NCBI RefSeq assembly: GCF_000720255.1
Contig: NZ_JOJE01000017.1
Location: forward strand, 108,314 to 172,313
DNA: 64,000 bases
Origin: Streptomyces griseus subsp. griseus
Lineage (GTDB): Bacteria; Actinomycetota; Actinomycetes; Streptomycetales; Streptomycetaceae
Direction: 5' to 3'
Shown: piece after piece, positions 33,496-42,286 of the stretch
Position numbering within the stretch: position 1 is the first letter of the stretch
How the letters are laid out: every line of letters starts with the position of its first letter
Made by a program: the position numbers and the translations under genes
Notes under the pieces: generated by a model
The model's input: the letters and a program-made list of their open reading frames with translations, nothing else
Told to the model about the DNA's origin: nothing
Databases searched by the model: none

Positions 33496-34422
33496 TCAGT
33501 CCCTGCTCACCAGCGTCAGCAACGTCGCCTCCGGCGGGCAGGCGAACCGCACCGGGGTGTAGCGGCTCGTGCCGCAGCCCGCCGAGACGTGGAGGTAGGA
33601 GGTGTGCCCCTCCGTCGTGTGGGTGGAGAGGCCCTTCACCCGGTCGGTGTCGAGGTCGCAGTTGGTGACCAGGGCGCCGTAGAAGGGGATGCAGAGCTGT
33701 CCGCCGTGGGTGTGGCCGGCGAGGATCAGGGGGTAGGCGTCCGCGGCGAAGGCGTCGAGGGTGCGCAGGTAGGGGGCGTGGACGATGCCCATGGAGAAGT
33801 CGGCCGAGTCGGACGGGCCGCCGGCCACCCGCTCGTAGCGGTCGCGCTTGATGTGCGGGTCGTCCAGGCCCGTGAGCTCCACGGCCATCCCGTCGATCTT
33901 CAGCGTCCCCCGCGTGTTCGTCAGGTTCAGCCAGCCCGCCGCGTCGAAGCCGTCGCGCAGGTCTTCCCAGGGGAGGTGCACCACACCCACGGCGGGCGGG
34001 TTGCCGTTCAGGCCGTGGCGGCCCTGCACCTTCTCCAGCAGGTAGCGGGCCGGGTTGCGGAACTTGGGGCCGTAGTAGTCGTTGGAGCCGAAGACGTACG
34101 CTCCGGGGAAGTCCATGAGTGGGCCCAGCGAGTCCAGGACCTCGGGGACGCCCTCGGGGTCGGACAGGTTGTCGCCCGTGTTGATCACGAAGTCGGGGCG
34201 CAGGCCCGCCAGCGAGCGCAGCCAGCGCTGCTTCTTGCGCTGGCCGCCGACCATGTGGATGTCGGAGACCTGGAGCACCCGCAGCGGGCGCATCCCGGCG
34301 GGCAGGACGGGCACCGTCACCCGTCGCAGGCGGAAGGAGCGGGCCTCGAAGCCCGCCGCGTACACCACACCGGCGGCGCCGACCGCCGCGATCCCCAGAG
34401 GTACTCCGTATTGCGCGCGCAT
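33496..34422 (-). CDS. Metallophosphoesterase, membrane anchored
   Basis: 308 residues from ATG. An N-terminal hydrophobic anchor ('GVPLGIAAVGAAGVVYAAG') is followed by the calcineurin-like fold: DIH in 'VLQVSDIHMVGG', GDN in 'FVINTGDNLSD', GSND in 'AYVFGSNDYYGP' (where the family usually has GNHD), His in 'GIVHAPYL', and GHTHGGQL. The dinuclear metal site is otherwise complete. Such proteins hydrolyse phosphoesters at the cell envelope; the substrate is unknown. Confidence 0.9.
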   Translation of the reverse strand: MRAQYGVPLGIAAVGAAGVVYAAGFEARSFRLRRVTVPVLPAGMRPLRVLQVSDIHMVGGQRKKQRWLRSLAGLRPDFVINTGDNLSDPEGVPEVLDSLGPLMDFPGAYVFGSNDYYGPKFRNPARYLLEKVQGRHGLNGNPPAVGVVHLPWEDLRDGFDAAGWLNLTNTRGTLKIDGMAVELTGLDDPHIKRDRYERVAGGPSDSADFSMGIVHAPYLRTLDAFAADAYPLILAGHTHGGQLCIPFYGALVTNCDLDTDRVKGLSTHTTEGHTSYLHVSAGCGTSRYTPVRFACPPEATLLTLVSRD

Positions 34423-34563
34423 ACGACCATCGTGTCAGACCTCAAGCCGTACCCGAACCGACAGCCCCTCCGCGAGTCCTCGAACTGCCCTCCTCGCGGC
34501 TCCCCTTGGCGCGCCCCGAATATGGCGGGCGTCACGACTGCCGTACCTGCGACAATCAACCCC

Positions 34564-35028
34564 ATGACCACGCTCAAGTCGAAGCTGCAGGAAGACCTCA
34601 ACGCCGCGATCAAGGAGCGCGACGAGCTCCGCTCCTCGACGCTCCGGCTGACGCTCGCCGCGATCACCAAGGAGGAGGTCGCGGGCAAGGAGAAGCGCGA
34701 GCTCTCCGACGACGAGGTCCTGAAGGTGATCACCAAGGAGGCGAAGAAGCGCCGCGAGGCCGCGGACGCGTTCGCGCAGGGTGGTCGCGCCGAGTCGGCC
34801 GAGCGGGAGAAGGCGGAGGGCGAGGTGCTCGCCGAGTACCTGCCCAAGCAGCTCGGCGACGACGAGCTGAACGACATCGTCGCCCAGGCCGTCGAGGAGG
34901 CGAAGGCGGCGGGGGCCGAGGGGCCGCGGGCCATGGGTGCGGTCATGAAGATCGTGAACCCGAAGGTGGCCGGCCTGGCCGAGGGCGGCCGCGTCGCCGC
35001 CGCGGTCAAGAAGCTTCTGGCCGGCTGA
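34564..35028 (+). CDS. GatB/YqeY domain protein
   Basis: 154 residues from ATG 34564; no clear RBS is visible. 'TTLKSKLQEDLNAAIKERDE' with 'LRLTLAAITKEEV' and 'ADAFAQGGRAESAEREKAEG' 'YLPKQLGDDEL' match YqeY, related to the tail of the Asp/Glu-tRNA amidotransferase subunit GatB. It may bind tRNA; the cellular role is unclear. Followed by the decamer repeat array and a strong terminator. Confidence 0.93.
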   Translation: MTTLKSKLQEDLNAAIKERDELRSSTLRLTLAAITKEEVAGKEKRELSDDEVLKVITKEAKKRREAADAFAQGGRAESAEREKAEGEVLAEYLPKQLGDDELNDIVAQAVEEAKAAGAEGPRAMGAVMKIVNPKVAGLAEGGRVAAAVKKLLAG

Positions 35029-35029
35029 G

Positions 35030-35129
35030 GCCTTCGGACGCCTTCGGATGCCTTCGGACGTCTTCGGATGCCTTCGGACGTCTTCGGATGCCTTCGGACG
35101 TCTTCGGATGCCTTCGAACGCCTGCTGAT
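35030..35129. repeat. Decamer tandem repeat, ten units
   Basis: Ten consecutive 10-bp units of consensus GYCTTCGGAY (GCCTTCGGAC, GCCTTCGGAT, GTCTTCGGAT), the middle ones alternating GCCTTCGGAC/GTCTTCGGAT as a 20-bp super-unit and the last two degenerate. It starts 2 bp after the yqeY stop and precedes the terminator. It is a slippage-prone minisatellite; the TTCGG core would give repeated UUCG-type elements in RNA. Confidence 0.9.
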
Positions 35130-35174
35130 CCTTCTGATTCTTCCGGGCCTTTCTGAGGTCTCCGTACAAGCAGC

Positions 35175-35215
35175 GCGGCCCCTTCCTCCCCGTACCACGG
35201 GAAGGAAGGGGCCGC
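35175..35215. terminator. Bidirectional terminator between yqeY and PBP genes
   Basis: GCGGCCCCTTCC (from 35175) pairs with GGAAGGGGCCGC (ending 35215), with the stem extended by TCCCC/GGGA around GTACCA. It serves both convergent genes. Confidence 0.9.
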
Positions 35216-35247
35216 TCCAGTCTCACGGAGCCCGGCGGCTCGGCGCC

Positions 35248-37530
35248 TCAGCCGCGCCTCCCGCCGTTCCCGTTCCCTCCGTTGCCCTGCCCCTGGAACA
35301 GGTTGTCCGGGAACGAGAACGTGGGTGTCGGGAACGTTCCCCCGTCCGTGCCGCCGATGAGCTGGTCGTTGCCGCCGTTGTCACCGTTGTCACCCCCGTT
35401 GCCGTTCCCGTCGCCCTTGCCCTTGCCCTTGCCCTTGTCCTTCTCCTTGGGCTGGGGGTCGGGGATGTGGATCAGGTTGAAATCGGGGGCGTCCTTGCCC
35501 TCGAGCGCGCCGGTCATCGCGTCGCGCCAGATGGGGCCGGGAGTGTCACCGCCGTAGACCTGGTCGTGCCAGACGCCGCCGATCCGGATGTTGGTCATCT
35601 GGACCTTCTGGGTGGCGCTGCCGACCCAGACCGCGCCCGAGAGGTTCGGGGTGTAGCCGACGAACCAGGCGTTCTTGCGCTCGTCCGTCGTACCCGTCTT
35701 ACCCGCGTTCTCGCGGCCCGACAGACCGGCCGTCTGGCCCGTACCTGAGTCGACCACGCCGACCAGCAGGGAGTTGATGGTGTCGGCCGTCTTCTCGGAC
35801 ATCGCGCGGGAGCAGGTCGACTTGGGAACCTGCAGCGACTTCCGCTGGTTGCCGACCTTCTGGGTGATCGACTCGATGGCGACCGGCGTGCAGTACATGC
35901 CGCGCGAGGCGAAGGCGGCGTACGCCGACGCCATCGTCAGCGGGGAGATGCCCTTGGAGCCGAGGGCGATGGCCGGCACCTCGGGGAGCTTGGTGTTGTT
36001 GCCCTGCACCACGTGCAGCGCGTCGGTCATCTTCACCACGGGGCACAGGCCGATGTCGGAGATGAGCTGGACGAAGTAGGTGTTGACGGACTTCTCCATC
36101 GCCTTCTTCATCTGGTACGGGCCGACCTCGGACTCGTCCTCGTTCTCCACGGTCGCGGGCTGGTCACGGCTGTTGACCCACGGCTTGCCTTCGCAGGTCT
36201 GGACCGGGCTCGGGTACTCCATCTTGAACGGCGACGAGTACTCCTGCGTCGCCGGCCGGCCTTCCTCCAGCGCGGCCGCCGCGACGAACGGCTTGAACGT
36301 CGAACCGGTCGGGAAGCCGAAGTTGGAGCCGCCCATGTCGTTGCCGACCGAGTAGTTGATCTCGGTCTCGTTCTTGCCGTAGCCGTACGGCTTGGACTGG
36401 CCCATCGCGAGGATCTTGCCGGTGCCGGGCTCGACGAGGGTGGAGGCGGCGGCGACCTTGTCGGACTTGTAGATGTGCTCCTTGAGCGAGGCCTGCACCG
36501 ACCGCTGGGACTGCGGGTCCAGAGTGGTCCGGATGGTCAGGCCGCCCTGGTTCCAGATCTTCGCCCGGTCCTCCTTGGTCTTGCCGAAGACCGGGTCGCT
36601 CAGGAAGACGCGCTCGACGTACTTGCAGAAGAAGCTGGCGCCCTTGACCGCCGTGATGCAGCCGTTCCTGGGCTTGTGGACCTTCAGGCCCAGCGGCTTC
36701 TTCCCGGCCGCGTCGGCGTCGGCCTGCGAGATGTCGCCGACCTCGGCCATGCGCTGCAGCACGGTGTTGCGCCGCTTGGTGGCCTCGGCCTCGTCGTTGA
36801 TCGGGTCGTACCGGCTGGGCGACTGGACGATGCCGGCGAGGAGCGCGGCCTGCGGGAGGGTCAGGTCCTTGGCGTGCCGGGAGAAGTAACGCTGGGAGGC
36901 GGCCTCGACGCCGTAGGCCTGCTGCCCGAAGAACGTGATGTTCAGGTAGTTCTCGAGGATCTTCTTCTTGCCGAGCTCCTCCTCCACCTGGATCGCGTAC
37001 TTCAGCTCCTTGATCTTGCGGCCGATGGTCTGCTGGGTGGCCTGCGCGACCTTCGTAGGGTCGTCGCCGGCCTCCTCGACGAAGACGTTCTTCACGTACT
37101 GCTGCGTGAGCGTCGAGGCGCCCTGGGACACGCCACCGCTCTGCGCGTTGCGGTTCATGGCGCGCAGGACGCCCTTCAGGTCCACCGCGCCGTGCTCGTA
37201 GAAGCGGGAGTCCTCGATCGCGACGATCGCCTTCTGCATGTACGGCGAGATGTCCTTGAGGTCGACGACGGTGCGGTCGCGCGAGTAGACCGTGGCGATC
37301 TGGCCGCCCTCGGCGTCGAGGATCGTGGTGCGCTGGCTCAGCGGGGGCGTCTTGAGGTTGGCCGGGAGTTCGTCGAAGCTCTCCACCGACCCCTTCGCGG
37401 CAAGGCCCAGCGCGCCGACGGCGGGCAGCGCGATGCCGGCCAGGACGGCTCCCGAGAGCACACTGACACCGAGGAACTTGGCGGCCTGCTGCGTCGCCGT
37501 CAGACCGCCGCCCGAGCGCTTCTTTGGCAT
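35248..37530 (-). CDS. Class A penicillin-binding protein (transglycosylase/transpeptidase)
   Basis: 760 residues from ATG. One N-terminal membrane anchor ('LGVSVLSGAVLAGIALPAVG'). GT51 domain: 'AIVAIEDSRFYEHGAVD' and 'GVSQGASTLTQQYVKNVF'. Transpeptidase: SxxK in 'GSTFKPFVAAAALEEG', SxN in 'KSVNTYFVQL', KTG in 'NAGKTGTTDERKNAWFVGYT'. The last ~70 residues are Gly/Asn/Lys-rich and low-complexity. It polymerises and crosslinks peptidoglycan at the outer face of the membrane. It is divergent from wblA, as in the Streptomyces core. Confidence 0.95.
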   Translation of the reverse strand: MPKKRSGGGLTATQQAAKFLGVSVLSGAVLAGIALPAVGALGLAAKGSVESFDELPANLKTPPLSQRTTILDAEGGQIATVYSRDRTVVDLKDISPYMQKAIVAIEDSRFYEHGAVDLKGVLRAMNRNAQSGGVSQGASTLTQQYVKNVFVEEAGDDPTKVAQATQQTIGRKIKELKYAIQVEEELGKKKILENYLNITFFGQQAYGVEAASQRYFSRHAKDLTLPQAALLAGIVQSPSRYDPINDEAEATKRRNTVLQRMAEVGDISQADADAAGKKPLGLKVHKPRNGCITAVKGASFFCKYVERVFLSDPVFGKTKEDRAKIWNQGGLTIRTTLDPQSQRSVQASLKEHIYKSDKVAAASTLVEPGTGKILAMGQSKPYGYGKNETEINYSVGNDMGGSNFGFPTGSTFKPFVAAAALEEGRPATQEYSSPFKMEYPSPVQTCEGKPWVNSRDQPATVENEDESEVGPYQMKKAMEKSVNTYFVQLISDIGLCPVVKMTDALHVVQGNNTKLPEVPAIALGSKGISPLTMASAYAAFASRGMYCTPVAIESITQKVGNQRKSLQVPKSTCSRAMSEKTADTINSLLVGVVDSGTGQTAGLSGRENAGKTGTTDERKNAWFVGYTPNLSGAVWVGSATQKVQMTNIRIGGVWHDQVYGGDTPGPIWRDAMTGALEGKDAPDFNLIHIPDPQPKEKDKGKGKGKGDGNGNGGDNGDNGGNDQLIGGTDGGTFPTPTFSFPDNLFQGQGNGGNGNGGRRG

Positions 37531-37887
37531 GGGGGCAGCCTACGTTCTCATTCGCCGGACACGCGTACAGGCCTTGGCCTAAGCTGCTCTCAACTGTCAC
37601 AGCAGTAGGGCCACGTATCAATACGTCCGGCGACCCCGAATCGTTCCGGAGGTTCCCCAACTTTTTTGGTGGGCGCGTGTCCGAATCCGCCTTGTGTGTC
37701 ATCCGGCGTCCGTTGTGACGCAATGGAACTGTCCTGGTTTGCCGGGAAAGTCACGCATGTCGCAGGCTCACTCCCCCGGGTGATCTGCCGCTTACGCATA
37801 GTCCGTTCGGGCCATTCAAGATTGGGCCCGAAGGGGGTGTTGCGCTGTGCCCACCTTCCGTAACGTCCTCAACTGGTGGCGGTGAAT
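37531..37887. promoter_or_regulatory. Divergent promoter region of the PBP gene and wblA
   Basis: About 357 bp without a convincing gene. It is less GC-rich than its surroundings (e.g. CCCCAACTTTTTTGG near 37655) and must contain the PBP promoter to the left and the long wblA leader to the right. I cannot assign the exact -35/-10 elements or regulator sites by eye. Confidence 0.6.
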
Positions 37888-38277
37888 ATGCCGCTGCCGC
37901 CGTGGGGGAGCCTCGATTCGGGAGAGGACGGCGCCGGTATGGGCTGGGTAGTCGACTGGAGTGCGCAGGCGGCCTGCCGCACTACCGATCCGGATGAACT
38001 GTTCGTTCAGGGAGCAGCGCAGAACAGGGCCAAGGCGGTGTGCAGCGGATGCCCGGTGCGCACGGAGTGCCTGGCGGACGCGCTCGACAACCGCGTCGAG
38101 TTCGGCGTGTGGGGAGGGATGACCGAGCGGGAGCGCCGCGCATTGCTGCGCAGGCGGCCCACGGTGACCTCCTGGCGCCGGCTGCTGGAGACCGCGCGGA
38201 CGGAGTACGAGCGCGGAATGGGCATCGTGCCCCTCGACAGCGACGAGGTGTACGAGAACTACGCGGCGGTGAGCTGA
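37888..38277 (+). CDS. wblA: WhiB-like iron-sulfur regulator WblA
   Basis: 129 residues from ATG 37888; GTG 37876 and ATG 37939 are alternatives. Four cluster ligands Cys30, Cys52, Cys55, Cys61 ('AACRTTDPDELF', 'AVCSGCPVRTEC'), the 'FGVWGGMTERERRALLRRRP' turn and basic tail are WhiB features. The sequence and the neighbourhood (PBP on one side, two ArsA-like ATPases on the other) match WblA, which controls the onset of sporulation and represses antibiotic production in Streptomyces. It carries a [4Fe-4S] cluster and acts with sigma factors or other regulators. Confidence 0.9.
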   Translation: MPLPPWGSLDSGEDGAGMGWVVDWSAQAACRTTDPDELFVQGAAQNRAKAVCSGCPVRTECLADALDNRVEFGVWGGMTERERRALLRRRPTVTSWRRLLETARTEYERGMGIVPLDSDEVYENYAAVS

Positions 38278-38294
38278 GGGGAGCACCCCCCGGC

Positions 38295-39632
38295 TCAGTC
38301 GTCGGCAGTCTCGGGCAGCTCCGGCCGGTTGGCCGCGAGCCGGTCCCCGATGTCCCGCAGCCCCGCGAGGTCGTGTACGTCGCCGGGCAGCGCGGCCACT
38401 TCGGCCACCGCCACCTCGGGGTGCAGCGCGGTGAAGCGGTCACGCGTGCGCTGCTCCCGCGAGAGCAGTCGCATGCGTTCCGCGTGCAGCCTCAGCAGGC
38501 CCACCGTGAGTCCGTCGACACCCAGAACCGCCTGATCGGCGCCGGAGGAGCAGGTTCCGGAAGCGGGGGGTTCTGAACTTCCGGAAGCGGGAGGTTCTGA
38601 ACTGCCGTACGTGTCGGGAGAGTTACGAAGTCCAGCTTTCCCGCCGTCCTGATCCACAATGCGGGAGTCCTCAAGATTTTCCGCTGCGGCGAGCGCCTGC
38701 TCGGCCGACAGCCGGTCGGCGCCGCTGCCGTGCACTCGGTTGAGCACCAGACCGGCGAGCGGCATGTCCTCCGCGGCCAGCCGCTCGACGAAGTACGCCG
38801 CCTCCCGCAGTGCGTCCCGCTCCGGCGCCGCCACCACCAGGAACGCCGTTCCAGGTGCCTGGAGCAGCTTGTACGTGGCGTCCGCGCGCGTGCGGAACCC
38901 GCCGAAGGTGGTGTCCATCGCCGCCACGAACGTCTGGACGTCCTTCAGCAGCTGACCGCCGAGCAGCTTGCCGAGGGTGCCGGTCATCATCGACATCCCG
39001 ACGTTCAGGAACTTCATCCCGGCGCGCCCGCCCAGCTTCGCGGGAGCGGTGAGCAGCCGGATCAGCCGCCCGTCCAGGAACGACCCCAGGCGCTTGGGCG
39101 CGTCCAGGAAGTCGAGCGCCGAACGGGACGGCGGCGTGTCGACGACGATCAGGTCCCACTCGTCCCGCGCCCGCAGCTGCCCCAGCTTCTCCATCGCCAT
39201 GTACTCCTGCGTGCCCGCGAAGCCCGCCGAGAGTGACTGGTAGAAGGGGTTGTTGAGGATCGTGGTCGCCCGCTCGGCGTCCGCGTGCGCCTCGACGATC
39301 TCGTCGAAGGTGCGCTTCATGTCGAGCATCATCGCGTGCAGCTCGCCGTCCCCCTCGACGCCCTTCACCCGGCGCGGGGTGTTGTCGAGCGAGTCGATGC
39401 CCATCGACTGCGCGAGCCGGCGCGCCGGGTCGATCGTCAGTACCACGACCTTCCGGCCCCGTTCGGCCGCCCGCAGGCCCAGGGCCGCCGCGGTGGTCGT
39501 CTTGCCGACCCCGCCCGAGCCGCAGCACACCACGATGCGGGTCTTCGGATCGTCGATCAGCGGATCGAGGTCGAGCACGCGCGCGGGGGACAGGCGGTGG
39601 TACGCGTGGCCCTGGGCCGGGTCCGGACTCAT
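38295..39632 (-). CDS. ArsA-like P-loop ATPase, second of a coupled pair
   Basis: 445 residues from ATG 39632, overlapping the previous stop (ATGA). Deviant Walker A 'CCGSGGVGKTTTAAALGLRA', switch I 'LTIDPARRLAQSMGID', and 'WDLIVVDTPPSRSALDFLDA' identify an ArsA/GET3-like ATPase. Homologues lie directly downstream of wblA in Streptomyces and are annotated as ion-transporting ATPases. They lack arsenite Cys sites, so arsenic transport is unlikely. A linker near residues 330-380 has a short Ser-Glu-Pro-Pro repeat ('SSEPPASGSSEPPASG'). Confidence 0.9.
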   Translation of the reverse strand: MSPDPAQGHAYHRLSPARVLDLDPLIDDPKTRIVVCCGSGGVGKTTTAAALGLRAAERGRKVVVLTIDPARRLAQSMGIDSLDNTPRRVKGVEGDGELHAMMLDMKRTFDEIVEAHADAERATTILNNPFYQSLSAGFAGTQEYMAMEKLGQLRARDEWDLIVVDTPPSRSALDFLDAPKRLGSFLDGRLIRLLTAPAKLGGRAGMKFLNVGMSMMTGTLGKLLGGQLLKDVQTFVAAMDTTFGGFRTRADATYKLLQAPGTAFLVVAAPERDALREAAYFVERLAAEDMPLAGLVLNRVHGSGADRLSAEQALAAAENLEDSRIVDQDGGKAGLRNSPDTYGSSEPPASGSSEPPASGTCSSGADQAVLGVDGLTVGLLRLHAERMRLLSREQRTRDRFTALHPEVAVAEVAALPGDVHDLAGLRDIGDRLAANRPELPETADD

Positions 39633-40606
39633 GACATCCCCTGCTCTCGCAGCTCGGTGGCCAGTTCGTACAGACCCGCCAGATCCATGCCCTCGGCGAG
39701 CAGGGGCAGTTCGTGCAGCGGCAGGTCCAGCTCGCCGAGGACGGCACGCTGCTCCTGTTCCAGCGCGTACCGCTCGGCGTACTCCTCCGCCTGCCCCAGA
39801 AGCGGGTCCACCAGCCGCTCGGCGTGCCCACCGCGCCGCGCCCCACCCAGTCCGGCGGCCGACAGCGACCGGGCCACGGCGGTACGCGGAACGTTCCGTA
39901 CGAGGTCCAGGTCGCCCGCGTCCAGCAGCTCGGGGCGCACCATGTTCACGATGACCCGTCCCACCGGCAGCCGCGCGGAGCGCAGTTCGGCGATGCCGTC
40001 CGCGGTCTCCTGGACGGGCATCTCCTCCAGCAGCGTCACCAGGTGCACGGCCGTCTCCGCCGACTTCAGCACCCGCATCACGGCCTGCGCCTGATTGTGT
40101 ATCGGCCCGATCTTCGCGAGCCCGGCGACCTCGTCGTTGACGTTGAGGAAGCGGGTGATGCGCCCGGTGGGCGGCGCGTCCATCACCACGTAGTCGTACG
40201 CGAACCGCCCGGACCGGTCCTTGCGCCGCACCGCCTCGCACGCCTTGCCGGTCAGCAGGACGTCTCTGAGACCGGGTGCGATGGTGGTGGCGAAGTCGAT
40301 CGCGCCGAGCTTCTTCAGGGCTCTGCCTGCGCTGCCCAGTTTGTAGAACATCTGGAGGTAGTCCAGAAGGGCCAGTTCGGGGTCTATGGCCAGGGCGAAC
40401 ACCTCCCCGCCCCCTGGAGCGACGGCGATCTTCCGCTCCTCATAGGGCAGCGCTTCGGTTTCGAAGAGCTGCGCGATGCCCTGCCTGCCCTCGACCTCGA
40501 CGAGGAGCGCCCGTTTTCCCTCTGTGGCGAGGGCGAGCGCGAGGGCTGCGGCGACCGTCGTCTTACCGGTCCCGCCCTTGCCGCTGACGACCTGGAGCCT
40601 GCTCAC
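39629..40606 (-). CDS. ArsA-like P-loop ATPase, first of a coupled pair
   Basis: 325 residues from GTG 40606. Walker A 'VVSGKGGTGKTTVAAALALA', 'LLVEVEGRQGIAQLFE', and 'YDYVVMDAPPTGRITRFLNV' define a SIMIBI ATPase. With the downstream ATPase it probably forms a heterodimer like two-domain ArsA. It is divergent from the DUF4177 gene; a TGTGGACAA (inverse DnaA box) lies at 40650-40658 in the shared promoter. Confidence 0.9.
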   Translation of the reverse strand: MSRLQVVSGKGGTGKTTVAAALALALATEGKRALLVEVEGRQGIAQLFETEALPYEERKIAVAPGGGEVFALAIDPELALLDYLQMFYKLGSAGRALKKLGAIDFATTIAPGLRDVLLTGKACEAVRRKDRSGRFAYDYVVMDAPPTGRITRFLNVNDEVAGLAKIGPIHNQAQAVMRVLKSAETAVHLVTLLEEMPVQETADGIAELRSARLPVGRVIVNMVRPELLDAGDLDLVRNVPRTAVARSLSAAGLGGARRGGHAERLVDPLLGQAEEYAERYALEQEQRAVLGELDLPLHELPLLAEGMDLAGLYELATELREQGMS

Positions 40607-40713
40607 GTCTTCGAGCGTAACCAGTCCTCGCCCCGACCAACCGGGAGGCTGTGGACAACCCCGCTCCCGGTCGCCCGTCGGTGCGGCCCGGGACAGCGGA
40701 TACAGTCGGCCCC

Positions 40714-40875
40714 ATGACCAAGTGGGAATACGCAACCGTGCCGCTGCTCGTCCATGCCACGAAGCAGATTCTGGACACCTGGGGCGAGGACGGCTGGGAG
40801 CTCGTCCAGGTCGTGCCCGGCCCGAACAACCCCGAGCAGCTGGTGGCCTACCTGAAGCGCGAGAAGCAGGCGTGA
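40714..40875 (+). CDS. DUF4177 small protein
   Basis: 53 residues from ATG 40714. 'TKWEYATVPLLVHATKQILD' 'TWGEDGWELVQVVPGPNNPE' is the DUF4177 fold, a tiny beta-alpha-beta protein conserved here across Streptomyces. Function unknown. Its stop overlaps the next start (GTGA). Confidence 0.9.
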   Translation: MTKWEYATVPLLVHATKQILDTWGEDGWELVQVVPGPNNPEQLVAYLKREKQA

Positions 40876-41339
40876 GCGCGGTCGAGGCGCGCCTCGCCGA
40901 GCTGGGGCTGACCTTGCCGGCGGTCGTTCCGCCGCTGGCCGCGTACCAGCCTGCCGTGCAGTCCGGTCCGTACGTCTTCACGGCCGGCCAGCTGCCGATG
41001 GTGGACGGCAAGCTGCCGGTCACCGGCAAGGTCGGCGCCGAGGTCACCGCCGAGGAGGCCAAGGAGCTGGCGCGCACGTGCGCGCTGAACGCCCTCGCGG
41101 CAGTCAAGTCGGTCGCGGGCGATCTGGACCGCGTCGCGCGCGTGGTGAAGGTCGTGGGCTTCGTCGCCTCGGCCGCCGACTTCACGGGCCAGCCCGGCGT
41201 GCTGAACGGCGCGAGCGAGCTGCTCGGCGAGGTTCTCGGCGACAAGGGCGTGCACGCGCGCAGCGCGGTCGGCGTGGCGGTGCTGCCGCTGGACGCGCCG
41301 GTCGAGGTGGAGATCCAGGTGGAGCTGACCCAGGCGTGA
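40872..41339 (+). CDS. RidA/YjgF family enamine-imine deaminase
   Basis: 155 residues from GTG 40872 coupled to the DUF4177 stop. 'GLTLPAVVPPLAAYQPAVQS' 'GPYVFTAGQLPMVDGKLPVT' and 'VVKVVGFVASAADFTGQPGV' match the longer RidA subfamily. RidA hydrolyses reactive 2-aminoacrylate-type enamines from PLP enzymes. This subfamily often lacks the Arg of canonical RidA; I do not see an 'R' at the usual 'TKxxVfl' position, so the activity is uncertain. Confidence 0.9.
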   Translation: MSAVEARLAELGLTLPAVVPPLAAYQPAVQSGPYVFTAGQLPMVDGKLPVTGKVGAEVTAEEAKELARTCALNALAAVKSVAGDLDRVARVVKVVGFVASAADFTGQPGVLNGASELLGEVLGDKGVHARSAVGVAVLPLDAPVEVEIQVELTQA

Positions 41340-41416
41340 CACCTGTGCGGGCGAGTGCGCGGGGCGAGTGATCATTGCCCTCGAACATCCGCTCACTACG
41401 GGATAGCCTCGCGCCC

Positions 41417-42286
41417 ATGGCGAATGGGCAGTGGTATCCCGCGCAGTGGCCGGAACTCATCCGGGCGCTGGCGGACGGCACGCTCACTCCGGTCACCCCG
41501 AAGCGAGCGGCCACCGTGATGCTCCTGAAGGACACCGAGACCGGCCCGGCCGTCCACATGCTGCGCAGACGCGCCTCCATGGCCTTCGCCGGAGGCGCGT
41601 ACGCCTATCCGGGCGGTGGCGTCGACCCCCGCGACGACGACCTCCACGTCCGCTGGGCGGGCCCCGCGCGCGCGTGGTGGGCGCAGCGGCTCGGCGTCGA
41701 CGATACGGCGGCCCAGGCGATCGTCTGCGCGGCCGTACGGGAGACGTACGAGGAGGCGGGCGTGCTGCTCGCCGGGCCGACGCCCGACACGGTCGTCGGC
41801 GACACCACGGGCGAGGACTGGGAGGCCGACCGCGCGGCCGTCGTCGCGCGAGAGACGTCCTTCGCCGAGTTCCTCGACGGCCGCGGCCTGGTCCTGCGCT
41901 CCGACCTGCTGGGCGCCTGGACCCGCTGGATCACTCCGGAGTTCGAGCCCCGCCGCTACGACACCTGGTTCTTCGTGGCCGCGCTGCCCGAGGGCCAGCG
42001 CACCCGCAACGCGTCCACGGAGGCGGACCGCACCGTGTGGATCCGGCCCCAGGAGGCCGCCGCCGGGTACGACAAGGGCGAGCTGCTGATGATGCCGCCC
42101 ACCATCGCCACACTGCGCACGCTCACCGCGTACGACACCGCCGCCGAGGCCCTTGGCGCGGCCCCGGGGCGCGACCTGACCCCGATCCTGGCCGAGGCAC
42201 GCCTGGAAGGCGGCGAGATCGTGCTCAGCTGGCCCGGCCACGACGAGTTCACCAAGCACATCCCGACGGGAGGATCCCCCGCATGA
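41417..42286 (+). CDS. NUDIX hydrolase
   Basis: 289 residues from ATG 41417. The Nudix region has 'AFAGGAYAYPGGGVDPRDDD' then a ~35-residue insertion before 'VCAAVRETYEEAGVLLAG' (core REtyEEaGv). This long-spaced box is typical of the coenzyme A or nucleotide-sugar-type Nudix proteins in actinobacteria. The substrate is unknown. The stop overlaps the start of the MBL gene (ATGA). Confidence 0.9.
   Translation: MANGQWYPAQWPELIRALADGTLTPVTPKRAATVMLLKDTETGPAVHMLRRRASMAFAGGAYAYPGGGVDPRDDDLHVRWAGPARAWWAQRLGVDDTAAQAIVCAAVRETYEEAGVLLAGPTPDTVVGDTTGEDWEADRAAVVARETSFAEFLDGRGLVLRSDLLGAWTRWITPEFEPRRYDTWFFVAALPEGQRTRNASTEADRTVWIRPQEAAAGYDKGELLMMPPTIATLRTLTAYDTAAEALGAAPGRDLTPILAEARLEGGEIVLSWPGHDEFTKHIPTGGSPA

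Noticed and set aside
35030..35129. CRISPR or iteron origin
   Set aside because: Contiguous 10-bp units with no spacers and no replication gene nearby; treated as a minisatellite.
36013..37608. Long open frame opposite the PBP gene
   Set aside because: A high-GC antisense shadow: Leu/Val/Arg-rich with no domain, while the PBP strand has complete catalytic motifs.
38295..40606. Arsenite efflux operon
   Set aside because: The ArsA-like pair lacks arsenite-binding Cys residues and no arsB or arsR is adjacent; conserved beside wblA instead.
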